The position numbers and the translations under genes are program-made. Under the pieces are notes generated by a model. It did no database searches and was not told the origin of the DNA. It saw nothing but the letters and a program-made list of their open reading frames with translations. 28,511 nucleotides of DNA. It comes from an uncultured Burkholderiaceae bacterium. Lineage in GTDB: Bacteria; Pseudomonadota; Gammaproteobacteria; Burkholderiales; Burkholderiaceae_C. Of this stretch, positions 1-7,337 are shown piece by piece. The stretch spans positions 1-28,511 of the forward strand of contig CALIDR010000288.1 in assembly GCA_938022295.1 (NCBI GenBank). Direction: 5' to 3'. Numbering within the stretch: the stretch's first letter is position 1; the number at the start of each line of letters is the position of its first letter.

Positions 1-600
1 GCGCTGCTGCAGGCCGCCGGCTTCGCGCCGCTGTACGCCGAGCGGCCGCTCGCCGACCCGGCGCTCGCGCCGGCGCGCAAGGCGCTGCAGCGCCTGCTCG
101 ACGCGCACGAACCGTGGCCGGCGCTGGCCGTCGACCGCCACTGGCACCTCGTCGCGGCCAACCGCGGCGTCGATGTGCTGCTGTCGCTCGTCGACCCGGC
201 GCTGACGGCGCCGCCGGTCAACGTACTGCGGCTGTCGCTGCACCCGCAGGGCCTGGCGCCGCTGATCGAGGACCTGCCGGCCTGGCGCGCCCACGTGCTG
301 GAGCGGCTGCGGCGCCAGATCGCCGCCGGCGGCGATGCCGAACTGCAGCGCCTGCACGACGAGCTGCGCGCGCTCGGCGAAGCGCCGGAAGACGACGAGG
401 ATCCGGCCTCGGATGCCGATCTCGCCGTGGCCACACTCGTGCTGCGCGCGCCGCAGGGCCGGCTCGCCTTCGTCACCACGGTCACCGTGTTCGGCGCCCC
501 GCACGAAGTGACGCTCGCCGAACTGGCCGTCGAGACGCTGCTGCCCGCCGACGCCGCGACCGCGGCGGCGTTGCGCCGCCTGGTGACCCACGTCGGCTGA
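1..600 (+). CDS. XRE-family transcriptional regulator, C-terminal MmyB-like ligand-binding domain (5' partial)
   Basis: The frame is open from the first base to the stop at 598-600, so the gene starts before the window and the N-terminal helix-turn-helix is not seen. The visible 199 residues match the MmyB-like ligand-binding domain that follows an XRE DNA-binding domain. The marks are a PWPALAVDRHWHLVAANRG segment about 40 residues in, then VNVLRLSLHPQGLAP, then an LPAWRAHVLERLRRQ helix. The domain has a PAS-like fold and in some homologues binds a fatty acid or similar small ligand. In this family the target is often a neighbouring divergent dehydrogenase or a gene of lipid metabolism, but the target here cannot be told. 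Family assignment is firm, the ligand unknown. Confidence 0.85.
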   Translation, partial: ALLQAAGFAPLYAERPLADPALAPARKALQRLLDAHEPWPALAVDRHWHLVAANRGVDVLLSLVDPALTAPPVNVLRLSLHPQGLAPLIEDLPAWRAHVLERLRRQIAAGGDAELQRLHDELRALGEAPEDDEDPASDADLAVATLVLRAPQGRLAFVTTVTVFGAPHEVTLAELAVETLLPADAATAAALRRLVTHVG

Positions 601-639
601 CCGGCCCTGCGCGGCCGGCCTTGCCGGTGCGCCGACGCG

Positions 640-667
640 GTGACGCGCCTGTAGTGGCCCCTATATC
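640..667 (+). promoter_or_regulatory. candidate sigma70-like promoter for the acyltransferase-prenyltransferase pair
   Basis: A rare AT-rich patch in the 92-base gap holds TATATC at 662-667 as a possible -10 box. GTGACG at 640-645 lies 16 bases upstream as a weak -35 box. Transcription would start near 674, about 20 bases before the ATG at 693. Both boxes match the consensus at only four of six positions. Confidence 0.3.
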
Positions 668-692
668 ATGGGGCGGCCCCCTGCCAGCGGCC

Positions 693-1544
693 ATGACGCT
701 GATCCTGCCCCGCGCGTATCGCGAGAACCCCGCCGAGTTCGACGGCCAGCGGCTGGACCGCCGCGACCCCGCCTACATCCGCGACCTGCTGCCGTATACC
801 GCGTTCGCATGGCGGCACTGGTTCCGCTGCGAGGCCACGGGCTTCGAGCACGTTCCGCCCGCGGGGCCGTTCCTGATCGTCGCCAGCCACAACGGCGGCA
901 TCAACGCGCCCGACACCGCGATGACGCTGCACGCCTGGTACACGCGCTTCGGCGTCGAACGCGCGGTGCACGCGCTGATCCACCCCGCGATGTTCACCGT
1001 ACCGTACCTCAACGTGCACCTGAGCAAGCTGGGCGGCGTGGCGGCCAGCGCGCGCATGGCGCTGCGCGTGCTCGAAGAGGGCCTGCCGCTGCTGCTGTAC
1101 CCCGGCGCAGGCGACGACGCCTACCGCCCCTGGGAGGAGCGTCACCGCATCCGCCTGTGCGGCCGCGACGCCTTCGTGCGCCTGGCGCTGCACCTGAACC
1201 TGCCGGTGCTGCCGCTGGTGTCCACCGGAGCGCACGAGACGCTCGTCGTTCTCGACGACGGACGCGAACGCGCGCGCGAACTCGGCTGGGACCGCGCCGG
1301 CGTCGAGCGCGTGCCGCTGACGCTGTCGTTCCCGTACGGGTTGGCGCTGGGCACGCCGATGAACGTGCCGTTCCCGGTGCGCATCCGTCTGCGCATGGGC
1401 GCGCCGATCTTCTTCGCGACCAGCCTCGCGCGCCCCGACCGCGATCCGGCCACGGTGCGCCGCTGCTACGAGGCCGTGGAGCAGGTGATGCAGCGCCTGC
1501 TCGACGAGCTGTGCGCCGATGGCGCGCGGCGACCGTCGTCATGA
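693..1544 (+). CDS. lysophospholipid acyltransferase-like (LPLAT/MGAT-like) family protein
   Basis: This 283-residue protein is predicted to move an acyl chain onto a lipid acceptor at the inner face of the membrane. It carries the acyltransferase signature in the variant form of the MGAT-like LPLAT group: SHNGGINAPD, with the likely catalytic His at 66 and Asp at 74. LLYPGAG at 134-140 sits where other members have the phosphate-binding FPEG block. A RLCGRDAFVRLAL stretch and PVLPLVSTGAHE follow, as in that group. ATG 693 was chosen because family similarity begins just after it; an in-frame GTG at 654 lies within the candidate promoter. The stop overlaps the next start (ATGA), so the two genes are probably translated together. 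Acceptor and acyl donor are unknown. Confidence 0.85.
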   Translation: MTLILPRAYRENPAEFDGQRLDRRDPAYIRDLLPYTAFAWRHWFRCEATGFEHVPPAGPFLIVASHNGGINAPDTAMTLHAWYTRFGVERAVHALIHPAMFTVPYLNVHLSKLGGVAASARMALRVLEEGLPLLLYPGAGDDAYRPWEERHRIRLCGRDAFVRLALHLNLPVLPLVSTGAHETLVVLDDGRERARELGWDRAGVERVPLTLSFPYGLALGTPMNVPFPVRIRLRMGAPIFFATSLARPDRDPATVRRCYEAVEQVMQRLLDELCADGARRPSS

Positions 1545-2602
1545 GCCGCCACGCGCGCGCCCGCGGCAACTCGGCGTCGACCGAGCACTTCTTCGAGATG
1601 CTCGCGTTCTATCGCGACCGCGTGCGCGAACGCATCTGCGAGCTCGTGCCGCGGCAGCGCTACCGCCGCATCCTGTACGGCCCGATGCTCGAGTACCCGC
1701 TGCGCGACGGCAAGGGATTCCGGCCCGCGCTGTGCCTGGCGGCGTGCCAGGCCTGCGGCGGCCGCATCGAGGAGGCGCTGGACACCGCCGCCGCGCTCGA
1801 ACTGTTCCACAACGCGTTCCTGATCCACGACGACATCGAGGACGCCAGCGAGAGCCGCCGCGGCGAGCCGACGCTCCACGCGAAGTACGGCGTCGCGATC
1901 GCGACCAACGTCGGCGACGGGCTGAACATGCTCGCGCTGCGCACGATGCTCGGCAACACGCGCACGCTCGGCTTGGAGCGTGCGCTGACGCTGATCTTCG
2001 AGGTCGAGCGCATGGCGCGGGAGTCGACCGAGGGGCAGGCGATCGAGCTCGACTGGGTGCGACACAACCGCGGCGACCTGTCGGTGACGGACTACCTGCG
2101 CATGATCCGGAAGAAGACCTGCTGGTACACCTGCATGGCGCCGCTGCGCTGCGGCGCGCTGATCGCCGGCGTGCGGCCGCGCGAACTGGCGCCGTTCACG
2201 GTGTTCGGCTTCAAGATCGGCGCCGGCTTCCAGATCCAGGACGACATCCTGAACCTCACGGCGGAGGAAGCGCTGTACGGCAAGGAGATCGGCGGCGACA
2301 TCGCCGAGGGCAAGCGCACGCTGATGGTGCTGCACCTGTTGCGGCAGGCGGCGCGCGACGACCGCGAGCGTGTGCTCGCGCTGTACGCGACCGAGCGCGC
2401 GGCCAAGACCGAGGACGACGTCACGTTCGTGCTCGACCGCATGCGCCGATACGGCTCGATCGACTATGCCGCAGGCATCGCGCGACGCATGGCACTGTCG
2501 GCACAGCGCGTGTTCGACGAGCGGCTCGCGTGGCTGCCGCCGTCGCCGTATCGGCGGTTCCTGCAGGAGATGATCCTCTACATGATCGAGCGGCCGCTTT
2601 GA
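1541..2602 (+). CDS. polyprenyl diphosphate synthase family protein
   Basis: The 353-residue protein belongs to the trans-isoprenyl diphosphate synthases, which join isopentenyl diphosphate to an allylic diphosphate. The first Asp-rich motif is DDIED at 97-101 and lacks the two-residue insertion of bacterial FPP synthases. The second is DDILN at 234-238, where most bacterial enzymes have DDxxD. GKGFRPAL (57-64) binds the homoallylic substrate, and YGKEIGGDIAEGKRT (246-260) is the usual block after the second motif. Chain length cannot be read from the sequence; the residues at -5 and -4 from the first motif are Ala and Phe. The last Asp of the second motif being Asn is shared with some GGPP-synthase-like groups and does not by itself imply loss of activity. 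ATGA overlap with the acyltransferase suggests a shared lipid product. Confidence 0.9.
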   Translation: MSRHARARGNSASTEHFFEMLAFYRDRVRERICELVPRQRYRRILYGPMLEYPLRDGKGFRPALCLAACQACGGRIEEALDTAAALELFHNAFLIHDDIEDASESRRGEPTLHAKYGVAIATNVGDGLNMLALRTMLGNTRTLGLERALTLIFEVERMARESTEGQAIELDWVRHNRGDLSVTDYLRMIRKKTCWYTCMAPLRCGALIAGVRPRELAPFTVFGFKIGAGFQIQDDILNLTAEEALYGKEIGGDIAEGKRTLMVLHLLRQAARDDRERVLALYATERAAKTEDDVTFVLDRMRRYGSIDYAAGIARRMALSAQRVFDERLAWLPPSPYRRFLQEMILYMIERPL

Positions 2603-2621
2603 CGCGGCGTCTGCGGCCCGG

Positions 2622-3020
2622 TCAGCCCCAGGACGCGCGCAGGCGATCGAGCAGCGCGCGGCACCGCGGGGCGCGCAGCGCGCCGTCGCCGAACGCCCGC
2701 CCGGCCCGCGCAAGGCGGTCGAGCAGCGCGGCGTCGGCGCGCAGATCGAGCCGGCGGTCGAGCACGGCGTCCAGCTGCGTCAGCGCGCCGTCGACGAGCA
2801 TCAGAACGGTCGCACGATCGGTGCACAGCCACGCCGACGGTGTCGCGGCATCGGCGTCCAGCCGCAACTCGCTGCCCGCAGCGGCGGCCACGAACCGTTC
2901 ACCCTGCACGTCGATCGCGACGGCGAGCCCGTCGAGTTCGTCGACGATGCGGAAGTAGGCCGCGGGCACGTCACTGCGCAACAGCCCCATCGCCTCGGCC
3001 AGCGCCTCGCACGCCTTCAT
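2622..3020 (-). CDS. SCP2-like (sterol carrier type) small protein
   Basis: This 132-residue protein has no signal peptide and ends 19 bases from the convergent prenyltransferase. The layout is SCP2-like: a helical N-terminus, a beta-rich middle (LAVAIDVQGERFVAAAA), then a TDRATVLMLVDGALTQLDAVLDRRLDLRAD segment. That segment resembles the SCP2 region in which a threshold value, a helix and a restored strand form the hydrophobic tunnel. SCP2 domains bind or move lipids such as fatty acids and sterols. The ATG at 3020 overlaps the stop of the AttH-like gene (ATGA), so it is the last cistron of the six-gene operon. Similarity is moderate and rests on pattern rather than a search. Confidence 0.6.
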   Translation of the reverse strand: MKACEALAEAMGLLRSDVPAAYFRIVDELDGLAVAIDVQGERFVAAAAGSELRLDADAATPSAWLCTDRATVLMLVDGALTQLDAVLDRRLDLRADAALLDRLARAGRAFGDGALRAPRCRALLDRLRASWG

Positions 3021-4072
3021 CCGAGGAATTCGAAGCAGGCGCGGCTGTCGAACGCGATCGGCTCGCCGCGCACTCGGCCCTGCACCGCAAGCGTGCCGAA
3101 GGTCTCGTTCAGCCCGACGAGGCCGAAGCCGTTCTCGGAAGGCACGCCGATCTGCAGCGCGGCGTGCACGGTGTACTCGAAATCGAGCCAGTCGCCTTCG
3201 GCGTCGTCGCGCGCCGAAGCCTGCAGCCGCGCGGGAACGGTCAGCACGGCGCCGTCGGCCACCAGCTGGGCGGCACCGGGCCGGCGCGGCACCGGGCCGG
3301 CGAAGCGGCCGGCGCGCCGCGCACGCAACTGGCGGCGCGTGAAGACCTTGGCCAGACCCTCGTCGCGCCACAGCGCCAGCGTGTGCTCGTGGCTTGCGGC
3401 GCCGTGGCGGTCGGTCGTGCGGTCGAACACGAGGCACCAGCGGCCGCTGCCGAACGGCCGCTGCATCTGGGCGCCGAACCCCCACTCCCAGCCGAAGTCG
3501 TCGCCCCAGCGCCAGAAGCCCCAGTTGTGGTCGTGGTAGCCGAGCGCATCGTGCAGGTCGACGGTCTCGCCGGGCAGCTCGACCGTTGCGTCGGCCGCCA
3601 GGTGCGGCGCGATCAGCCAGTTCAGGTGCCCGCTGCCGAGCGGCGTGTCGTTCCACAGCAGCATCGGCTCGGCCAGCGGCCGCAGCGCCAGGCGCAGGCG
3701 CAGCCCCGGCACTTCGGCATGCAGCGCGTAGGCCTGCTGCGCATAGTCCAGCGCGGCCGCGCCGGCGACCCGCAGCGCGAGCCGGTTCGGATGCGCCCGC
3801 GCCGCGGTGGCATCGAACGACGCGATGTCGCCCCACCAGCCGTCGCGGTGCACGAGCGCGATGACGTCGGCACGACCGCCGCCGGCGCGCGTCACGTCGC
3901 CGGCCAGACTGAGATTGACGATCACGTCGCAGGCCCCCGTGGGGTCGAGCACGTTGAAGTGGAACCACTCCTTGAAGCTCGCGCGCTTCGGTTCGGTCGG
4001 CGGCGGGAAGTGCGGCCGGTCGACGATGCCGAGCGTGGCGGCGAAACGCCTCGGGTCGGGCTCGCGGATCAT
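3017..4072 (-). CDS. AttH/CrtC-like lipocalin-fold protein
   Basis: The 351-residue protein shows the signature of the AttH / hydroxyneurosporene hydratase (CrtC) superfamily. The motif GYHDHNWGF lies at 178-186, followed by WGDDFGWEWGFG, and KEWFHFNVLDP stands near residues 34-44 in the first lipocalin-like half. The family has two lipocalin-type barrels. Some members hydrate carotenoid double bonds, related fungal proteins catalyse Diels-Alder cyclisation, and many have no known activity. No signal peptide is visible, so it should act in the cytoplasm. It overlaps the genes on both sides by four bases. A nearby prenyl diphosphate synthase and IspH make a terpenoid substrate plausible, but that is inference from context. 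Confidence 0.65.
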   Translation of the reverse strand: MIREPDPRRFAATLGIVDRPHFPPPTEPKRASFKEWFHFNVLDPTGACDVIVNLSLAGDVTRAGGGRADVIALVHRDGWWGDIASFDATAARAHPNRLALRVAGAAALDYAQQAYALHAEVPGLRLRLALRPLAEPMLLWNDTPLGSGHLNWLIAPHLAADATVELPGETVDLHDALGYHDHNWGFWRWGDDFGWEWGFGAQMQRPFGSGRWCLVFDRTTDRHGAASHEHTLALWRDEGLAKVFTRRQLRARRAGRFAGPVPRRPGAAQLVADGAVLTVPARLQASARDDAEGDWLDFEYTVHAALQIGVPSENGFGLVGLNETFGTLAVQGRVRGEPIAFDSRACFEFLG

Positions 4073-4368
4073 CTACGCGCGTGACGCCGCGGACGGCTCG
4101 ACAACGCCTCCGCAGAGGTCGGCGCGTCGCCGGCCGCCAGCAGCGCACACGCTGCGGCGCTGTGCACGCGCAGGCGGTCGTCGTCCACGCCCGGTCGCCG
4201 TTGGCGGCCAAGCCGCTGGGCGGCCGCAGGCCAAGGACCAGGCGCGACGAGCTCATGTCCGGTCCACCCGTCGTCGATGGTCGATCGCGTGCCGGCGGCA
4301 GCGACCGCGGACCACCGCTGCGGCCGCGGCGCCCTCCGAAGCGTTCGTCTGGCCATGGGTCGGCGCAC
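4069..4368 (-). CDS. small protein of unknown function, doubtful ORF
   Basis: A GTG-started frame of 99 residues fills the only gap in this otherwise gap-free operon. Its stop overlaps the ATG of the AttH-like gene as ATGA, the same join used elsewhere in the operon, and it begins three bases after the stop of the preceding gene. The middle and C-terminal part (DDGWTGHELVAPGPW, VHSAAACALLAAGDAPTSAEAL) looks protein-like, while the first 25 residues are Arg-rich and low in information. An in-frame ATG at 4356 is an alternative start. No family is recognised. It could also be untranslated spacer, or a degraded segment. Confidence 0.4.
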   Translation of the reverse strand: MRRPMARRTLRRAPRPQRWSAVAAAGTRSTIDDGWTGHELVAPGPWPAAAQRLGRQRRPGVDDDRLRVHSAAACALLAAGDAPTSAEALSSRPRRHARR

Positions 4369-4371
4369 GGA

Positions 4372-4593
4372 TCAGCGCAGGAGCGGCCCGCGATCGTCGC
4401 CCGACGGCGGGGTTTCGCCACCCGCCGCCGCGCCGGGCCAGGGCCCCGGCGCGCCCGGCCAGCGCGCCGACAGCCTCTCGACGGTGGCGATGACGCCCAG
4501 CAGCAGGTGGATGAAGTTGTCGCGGCTGGCGTAGGACGACTCCGCCAACGGGCCGCGCGGCGGCGGTACGCGGTGCTCGGGTGGAGCGTCCAT
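4372..4593 (-). CDS. small conserved-looking protein, unknown function
   Basis: This 73-residue protein begins at an ATG that shares one base with the TGA of the upstream gene (TGATG), so translation is probably coupled; a GTG at 4596 is a less likely start. The core is an amphipathic helix, SYASRDNFIHLLLGVIATVE, between Pro/Gly-rich ends. There is no signal peptide, and the helix carries Arg, Asp and His at its start, so it is more likely a surface helix than a membrane segment. I recognise no family. Position inside a translationally coupled operon is the main reason to believe it. Confidence 0.55.
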   Translation of the reverse strand: MDAPPEHRVPPPRGPLAESSYASRDNFIHLLLGVIATVERLSARWPGAPGPWPGAAAGGETPPSGDDRGPLLR

Positions 4594-5036
4594 CACGCCG
4601 TGGTGGCCCGACCGGCGTCCAGCTCACTGGCCAGGCGGCTCATGTCGGCCAGCCAGGATGCGACGTCGACGCGGCCGAGCTCGCTCCATGCGTCGAGCAT
4701 CACGGCCGCAGGGCTGTCGGCGAGCGGCACGGCGTTTCGCAGGTAGAAATCGAGGTTGGCGTGGTTCCACAGCAGCCAACCGTTGTGCACCGCCGGCGCC
4801 TGTTCGAGCAGCTCCCGCCAGCGCGCCCCGTCGGGCGTCTCGGCGTAGCGGCGGCCCTCATCGATCAGTGAGCGCAGCAGCGAGCGCAGCGCGGTGCGAG
4901 CCACGCCTCCCGAATCGGCCAGCAGCAGCCACAGTGCGCCCACCGGGTTGGCCGAGGCGAGCTCCAGCAGCACGCGCTCGTGCAGCGCCGGGGGCACCTC
5001 GCGTGCGACCAGGCGCGGAATCTCCGCCCCGTTCAT
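4593..5036 (-). CDS. all-helical protein of unknown function
   Basis: The 147-residue product is predicted to be almost wholly alpha-helical and soluble: repeated amphipathic stretches such as PPALHERVLLELA, ARTALRSLLRSLIDEGRRYAE and DVASWLADMSRLASEL. An aromatic patch, HNGWLLWNHANLDFYLRN, lies near residues 83-100. No signal peptide or catalytic motif is seen. The ATG at 5036 overlaps the stop of the upstream gene by four bases (ATGA), and its own stop overlaps the next start. It is thus cistron two of the six-gene operon, placed directly after the protein with the beta-sandwich and histone-like tail, and may be its partner. No family is recognised. Confidence 0.7.
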   Translation of the reverse strand: MNGAEIPRLVAREVPPALHERVLLELASANPVGALWLLLADSGGVARTALRSLLRSLIDEGRRYAETPDGARWRELLEQAPAVHNGWLLWNHANLDFYLRNAVPLADSPAAVMLDAWSELGRVDVASWLADMSRLASELDAGRATTA

Positions 5037-5896
5037 CGGCGACCCGCTTTCGCCGGCGCCGCCTTCTTCGCCGCGGTTCTGGCTGCGGTCTTCGTCGCGG
5101 TCTTCGCTGCCTTCTTGGCCACCGCGCTCGCCGTCTTGCCGGGCGGCACGGCCTGCCGGTCTGCCGGTGCCGCGCGCTTGCGGGTGCCGCGCGCGGCGGC
5201 TACTTGTGCAGCGGCGGGCGCCGGCGCGGAGACGACCGGCGCGGACGCGGCCGGCTTCGCCTCGGGCGGCTGGACTTCGAGTCGCACGAGCAGCTGCGTG
5301 CCGTCGAGGCCGGACACGGTCACGGTGGCGAGGTACACCTGTCCGGGCACGAACGTCGGCGCCACGACGAGCACGAGCTCGACGCGCCCGACCTGCCCCG
5401 GCTGCAGCTCGAGCCGCGGCGGGTCGAATGCGACTTCGGCCACGACGTAGGCGTCGCCGCGCTCGGTGACGAAGGGCGTGATCTCGAAGCCGGCCGACAG
5501 CGTCGTGCTGCGATTGTTCTCGAGCTGGAACGGCGCACGCACCGTGCGCCCTTGCGGCGCCGCCAGCCGCATCGTCAGCGTCGCCGCGCCCTCGCGCCCC
5601 GGCGCCAGGTCAAAACCGTGCAGCCGCTCGGCCAGCCGCTGGTGGAACGCCATCGTCTGCGCGACCAGCGACTCGTAGAAGTCGAGGTGCTCCTTCACCA
5701 GGCCGCGCAGCGCCGAGGCGTCCGCAGGCTCGCCACGGCCCTGCTGCGCCGCGACGGCGAGCACCTTGCGCGACAGCAGCGCGTTGGTCTCGAGCGACTT
5801 GGCGTCGGACTTGACCTTGTTCGTCAGCAGCCGCGAGACCTGCGAGCGCAATTCGCGATCGTTGAGCAGCGACTGCAGGATCTCCATGCTCAGCAC
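5033..5896 (-). CDS. three-part protein: helical region, Ig-like beta-sandwich, histone-H1-like Lys/Ala tail
   Basis: The 287-residue product has no signal peptide. Residues 1-98 are helical with heptad-like spacing. Residues 104-207 read as an Ig-like beta-sandwich (FQLENNRSTTL, then DPPRLELQPGQVGRVELVLVV, then PGQVYLATVTVSG). Residues 211-287 are a Pro/Ala linker and a KKAAKTATKTAARTAAKKAA tail like those of histone H1-like and AlgP/PhaF-type proteins that touch DNA or polyanions. GTG 5896 is preferred because AAAGGA lies seven bases before it; the ATG at 5887 would be 16 bases away. It heads the six-gene operon. The sandwich resembles in layout those in the genes at 8018 and 7338. The phasin PhaF has the same helical-plus-H1-tail plan and links granules to the nucleoid; any common role is speculation. 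Confidence 0.75.
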   Translation of the reverse strand: MLSMEILQSLLNDRELRSQVSRLLTNKVKSDAKSLETNALLSRKVLAVAAQQGRGEPADASALRGLVKEHLDFYESLVAQTMAFHQRLAERLHGFDLAPGREGAATLTMRLAAPQGRTVRAPFQLENNRSTTLSAGFEITPFVTERGDAYVVAEVAFDPPRLELQPGQVGRVELVLVVAPTFVPGQVYLATVTVSGLDGTQLLVRLEVQPPEAKPAASAPVVSAPAPAAAQVAAARGTRKRAAPADRQAVPPGKTASAVAKKAAKTATKTAARTAAKKAAPAKAGRR

Positions 5897-5903
5897 GCGT
5901 GTG

Positions 5904-5909
5904 TCCTTT
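5904..5909 (-). promoter_or_regulatory. ribosome binding site that decides a GTG start
   Basis: On the minus strand AAAGGA stands seven bases before GTG 5896 and 16 before ATG 5887. Normal spacing is 5-9 bases, so the GTG is the likelier initiation codon. Confidence 0.6.
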
Positions 5910-5928
5910 CCACGGGCGGGGGAGCGCA

Positions 5929-5957
5929 ACCGTAGCGCGAAGGCCCCACGTTGCCAA
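5929..5957 (-). promoter_or_regulatory. candidate sigma70-like promoter of the six-gene operon
   Basis: On the minus strand TTGGCA (5957-5952) is a five-of-six match to the -35 consensus, and TACGGT (5934-5929) follows after a 17-base spacer as a three-of-six -10 box. Transcription would start near 5922, giving a leader of about 25 bases that contains the ribosome binding site. It lies in the 214-base gap after ispH. I see nothing else distinct in that gap. Confidence 0.45.
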
Positions 5958-6110
5958 TCCCCGCCGCCCCGCGGCCGCTCCGGGGGCGCCCTCGGGCTCG
6001 CGGCCGATGCCACCCGGCGGGGACGAGCCGTCGGCAGCGCCTGCGGTCCCGATGGACCACCCTGCGCGCCGCGCGCACCTCGACCCGCGCTTGCGAGCGG
6101 CCCGGCGCGC

Positions 6111-7040
6111 TCATGTGTCGAGGCCGCGCGGCGGACGGAAACGGATCGTCTCCGCCTCGCCGACACCGCGCTCGACAAGGCCCGGCCACCAAGCGCGCAG
6201 GCGCGCCTGCACCTCTTCGAACAGGTGCTCGGGCACCGAGGCGCCCGAGCTCAGCCCGATGCGCTCGACGCTGCCGTCGAACCAGGCGCGCTGCAGTTCG
6301 CCGGCGGTGTCGACCCGGTACGCCGCGGCGCCGGCGGCGCGCGCGACCTCGACCATGCGCACCGTGTTCGAGCTGTGCGGCGCGCCGACCACGACGACGA
6401 CGTCGCACCTGCGGGCCAGCTCGGCCACCGCGCGCTGGCGGTTCTGCGTCGCGTAGCAGATGTCGTCCTTGTGCGGGCCGACGAGCTGCGGCAGGCGCCG
6501 GCGCAGCAGCGCCAGCGTGCGCGCGGTGTCGTCGACCGACAGCGTGGTCTGCGTCACGTACGCCACCGGCGTGCCCGGCGGCAGCTCGAGCGCCTGCGCC
6601 TGCTCGGCGTCCTCGATCACGTGCACCGTGGTCCCCTCGGCGTGGCCGACCGTGCCCTGCACCTCCACGTGGTGGCGGTGCCCGAGCACGAGCACGGTGC
6701 GCCCGGCGCGCGCATGCTCGGCCACCTCGAGATGCACCTTGGTCACCAGCGGGCAGGTGGCGTCGATCACGTCGAGCCCGCGCGACCGCGCCTGGGCCCA
6801 CACGTCGGGGGCGACGCCGTGGGCGCTGAAGATCACCCGCGCGCCCCGCGGCACGTCTTCGAGGTCGTCGACGAAGAGCGCGCCGAGCGCGCGCAGCTCG
6901 TCGACCACATGCTGGTTGTGGACGATCTCGTGACGCACGTAGATCGGCGCCCCGTGGCGCCGCAGGGCCGCGCGCACGGCATCGATCGCGCGTTCGACAC
7001 CGGCACAGAAGCCCCGAGGTTGTGCGACGATCAGTTCCAC
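6111..7040 (-). CDS. ispH: 4-hydroxy-3-methylbut-2-enyl diphosphate reductase (IspH)
   Basis: This 309-residue cytoplasmic iron-sulfur enzyme carries out the last step of the MEP pathway, making isopentenyl and dimethylallyl diphosphate. Cys12, Cys96 and Cys195 are placed as the [4Fe-4S] ligands. His41, His74 and the proton-donating Glu126 sit where E. coli IspH has them. The substrate loop reads PHSSNTVRM instead of the usual NSSNSxRL, and SSGASVPE replaces TAGASAPE, so it is a somewhat divergent member. The start is GTG (product begins MELIVAQPRGFCAG as in the family) without a clear ribosome binding site. It faces the acyl carrier protein gene across only 21 bases. Its place among lipid-type genes suggests it may be a second, dedicated copy, but the rest of the genome is not visible. 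Confidence 0.95.
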   Translation of the reverse strand: MELIVAQPRGFCAGVERAIDAVRAALRRHGAPIYVRHEIVHNQHVVDELRALGALFVDDLEDVPRGARVIFSAHGVAPDVWAQARSRGLDVIDATCPLVTKVHLEVAEHARAGRTVLVLGHRHHVEVQGTVGHAEGTTVHVIEDAEQAQALELPPGTPVAYVTQTTLSVDDTARTLALLRRRLPQLVGPHKDDICYATQNRQRAVAELARRCDVVVVVGAPHSSNTVRMVEVARAAGAAAYRVDTAGELQRAWFDGSVERIGLSSGASVPEHLFEEVQARLRAWWPGLVERGVGEAETIRFRPPRGLDT

Positions 7041-7061
7041 CGCCGCCGCCCGCCGTCACCG

Positions 7062-7334
7062 ATGCCCGCCGCCCGCCGCCCGCCGTCCGACGGCCCCGTG
7101 CTCGAACGCGTCGTGGCCGTGCTGCACCAGGTCACGCGGGTGCCGGCTGCGTCGATCCACGCCGGCACCGGGCTGTACGCCGACCTGCACCTGGACTCGC
7201 TGCAGGCGCTCGAGTTGCTGTTCGAGCTGGAGGACGCCTTCGGCGTGGACATCGACACCGACTCCTCGAAAGCCTTGCGCACGGTGGGCGACGTGGTGGC
7301 GCTGCTCGAGCGCCTCGTCGCGCCGCGACGCTGA
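7062..7334 (+). CDS. acyl carrier protein
   Basis: The 90-residue product has the carrier-protein four-helix plan with LHLDSLQALEL, where Ser46 of the DSL motif would take the phosphopantetheine arm. An acidic helix II (ELLFELEDAFGVDID) follows, and the last helix runs to the C-terminus. It differs from housekeeping AcpP in its Pro/Arg-rich start and basic end, so it is probably a specialised carrier. ATG 7062 has no clear ribosome binding site; GTG 7096 could be the start instead. It lies 21 bases from the divergent ispH start, and its stop is three bases from the convergent gene at 7338. It could supply acyl groups to the LPLAT-type enzyme nearby; that is inference. Confidence 0.85.
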   Translation: MPAARRPPSDGPVLERVVAVLHQVTRVPAASIHAGTGLYADLHLDSLQALELLFELEDAFGVDIDTDSSKALRTVGDVVALLERLVAPRR

Positions 7335-7337
7335 CGC

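Noticed and set aside
668..692. ATG 668 as the start of a long frame running into the prenyl synthase
   Set aside because: The frame between 668 and 1541 is Arg/Pro-rich shadow of the acyltransferase; prenyl synthase similarity starts only after ATG 1541.
4081..4746. A 221-residue plus-strand frame across the small genes of the six-gene operon
   Set aside because: Its translation is Arg/Ala/Pro-rich without pattern, and the minus strand holds overlapping coupled frames there.
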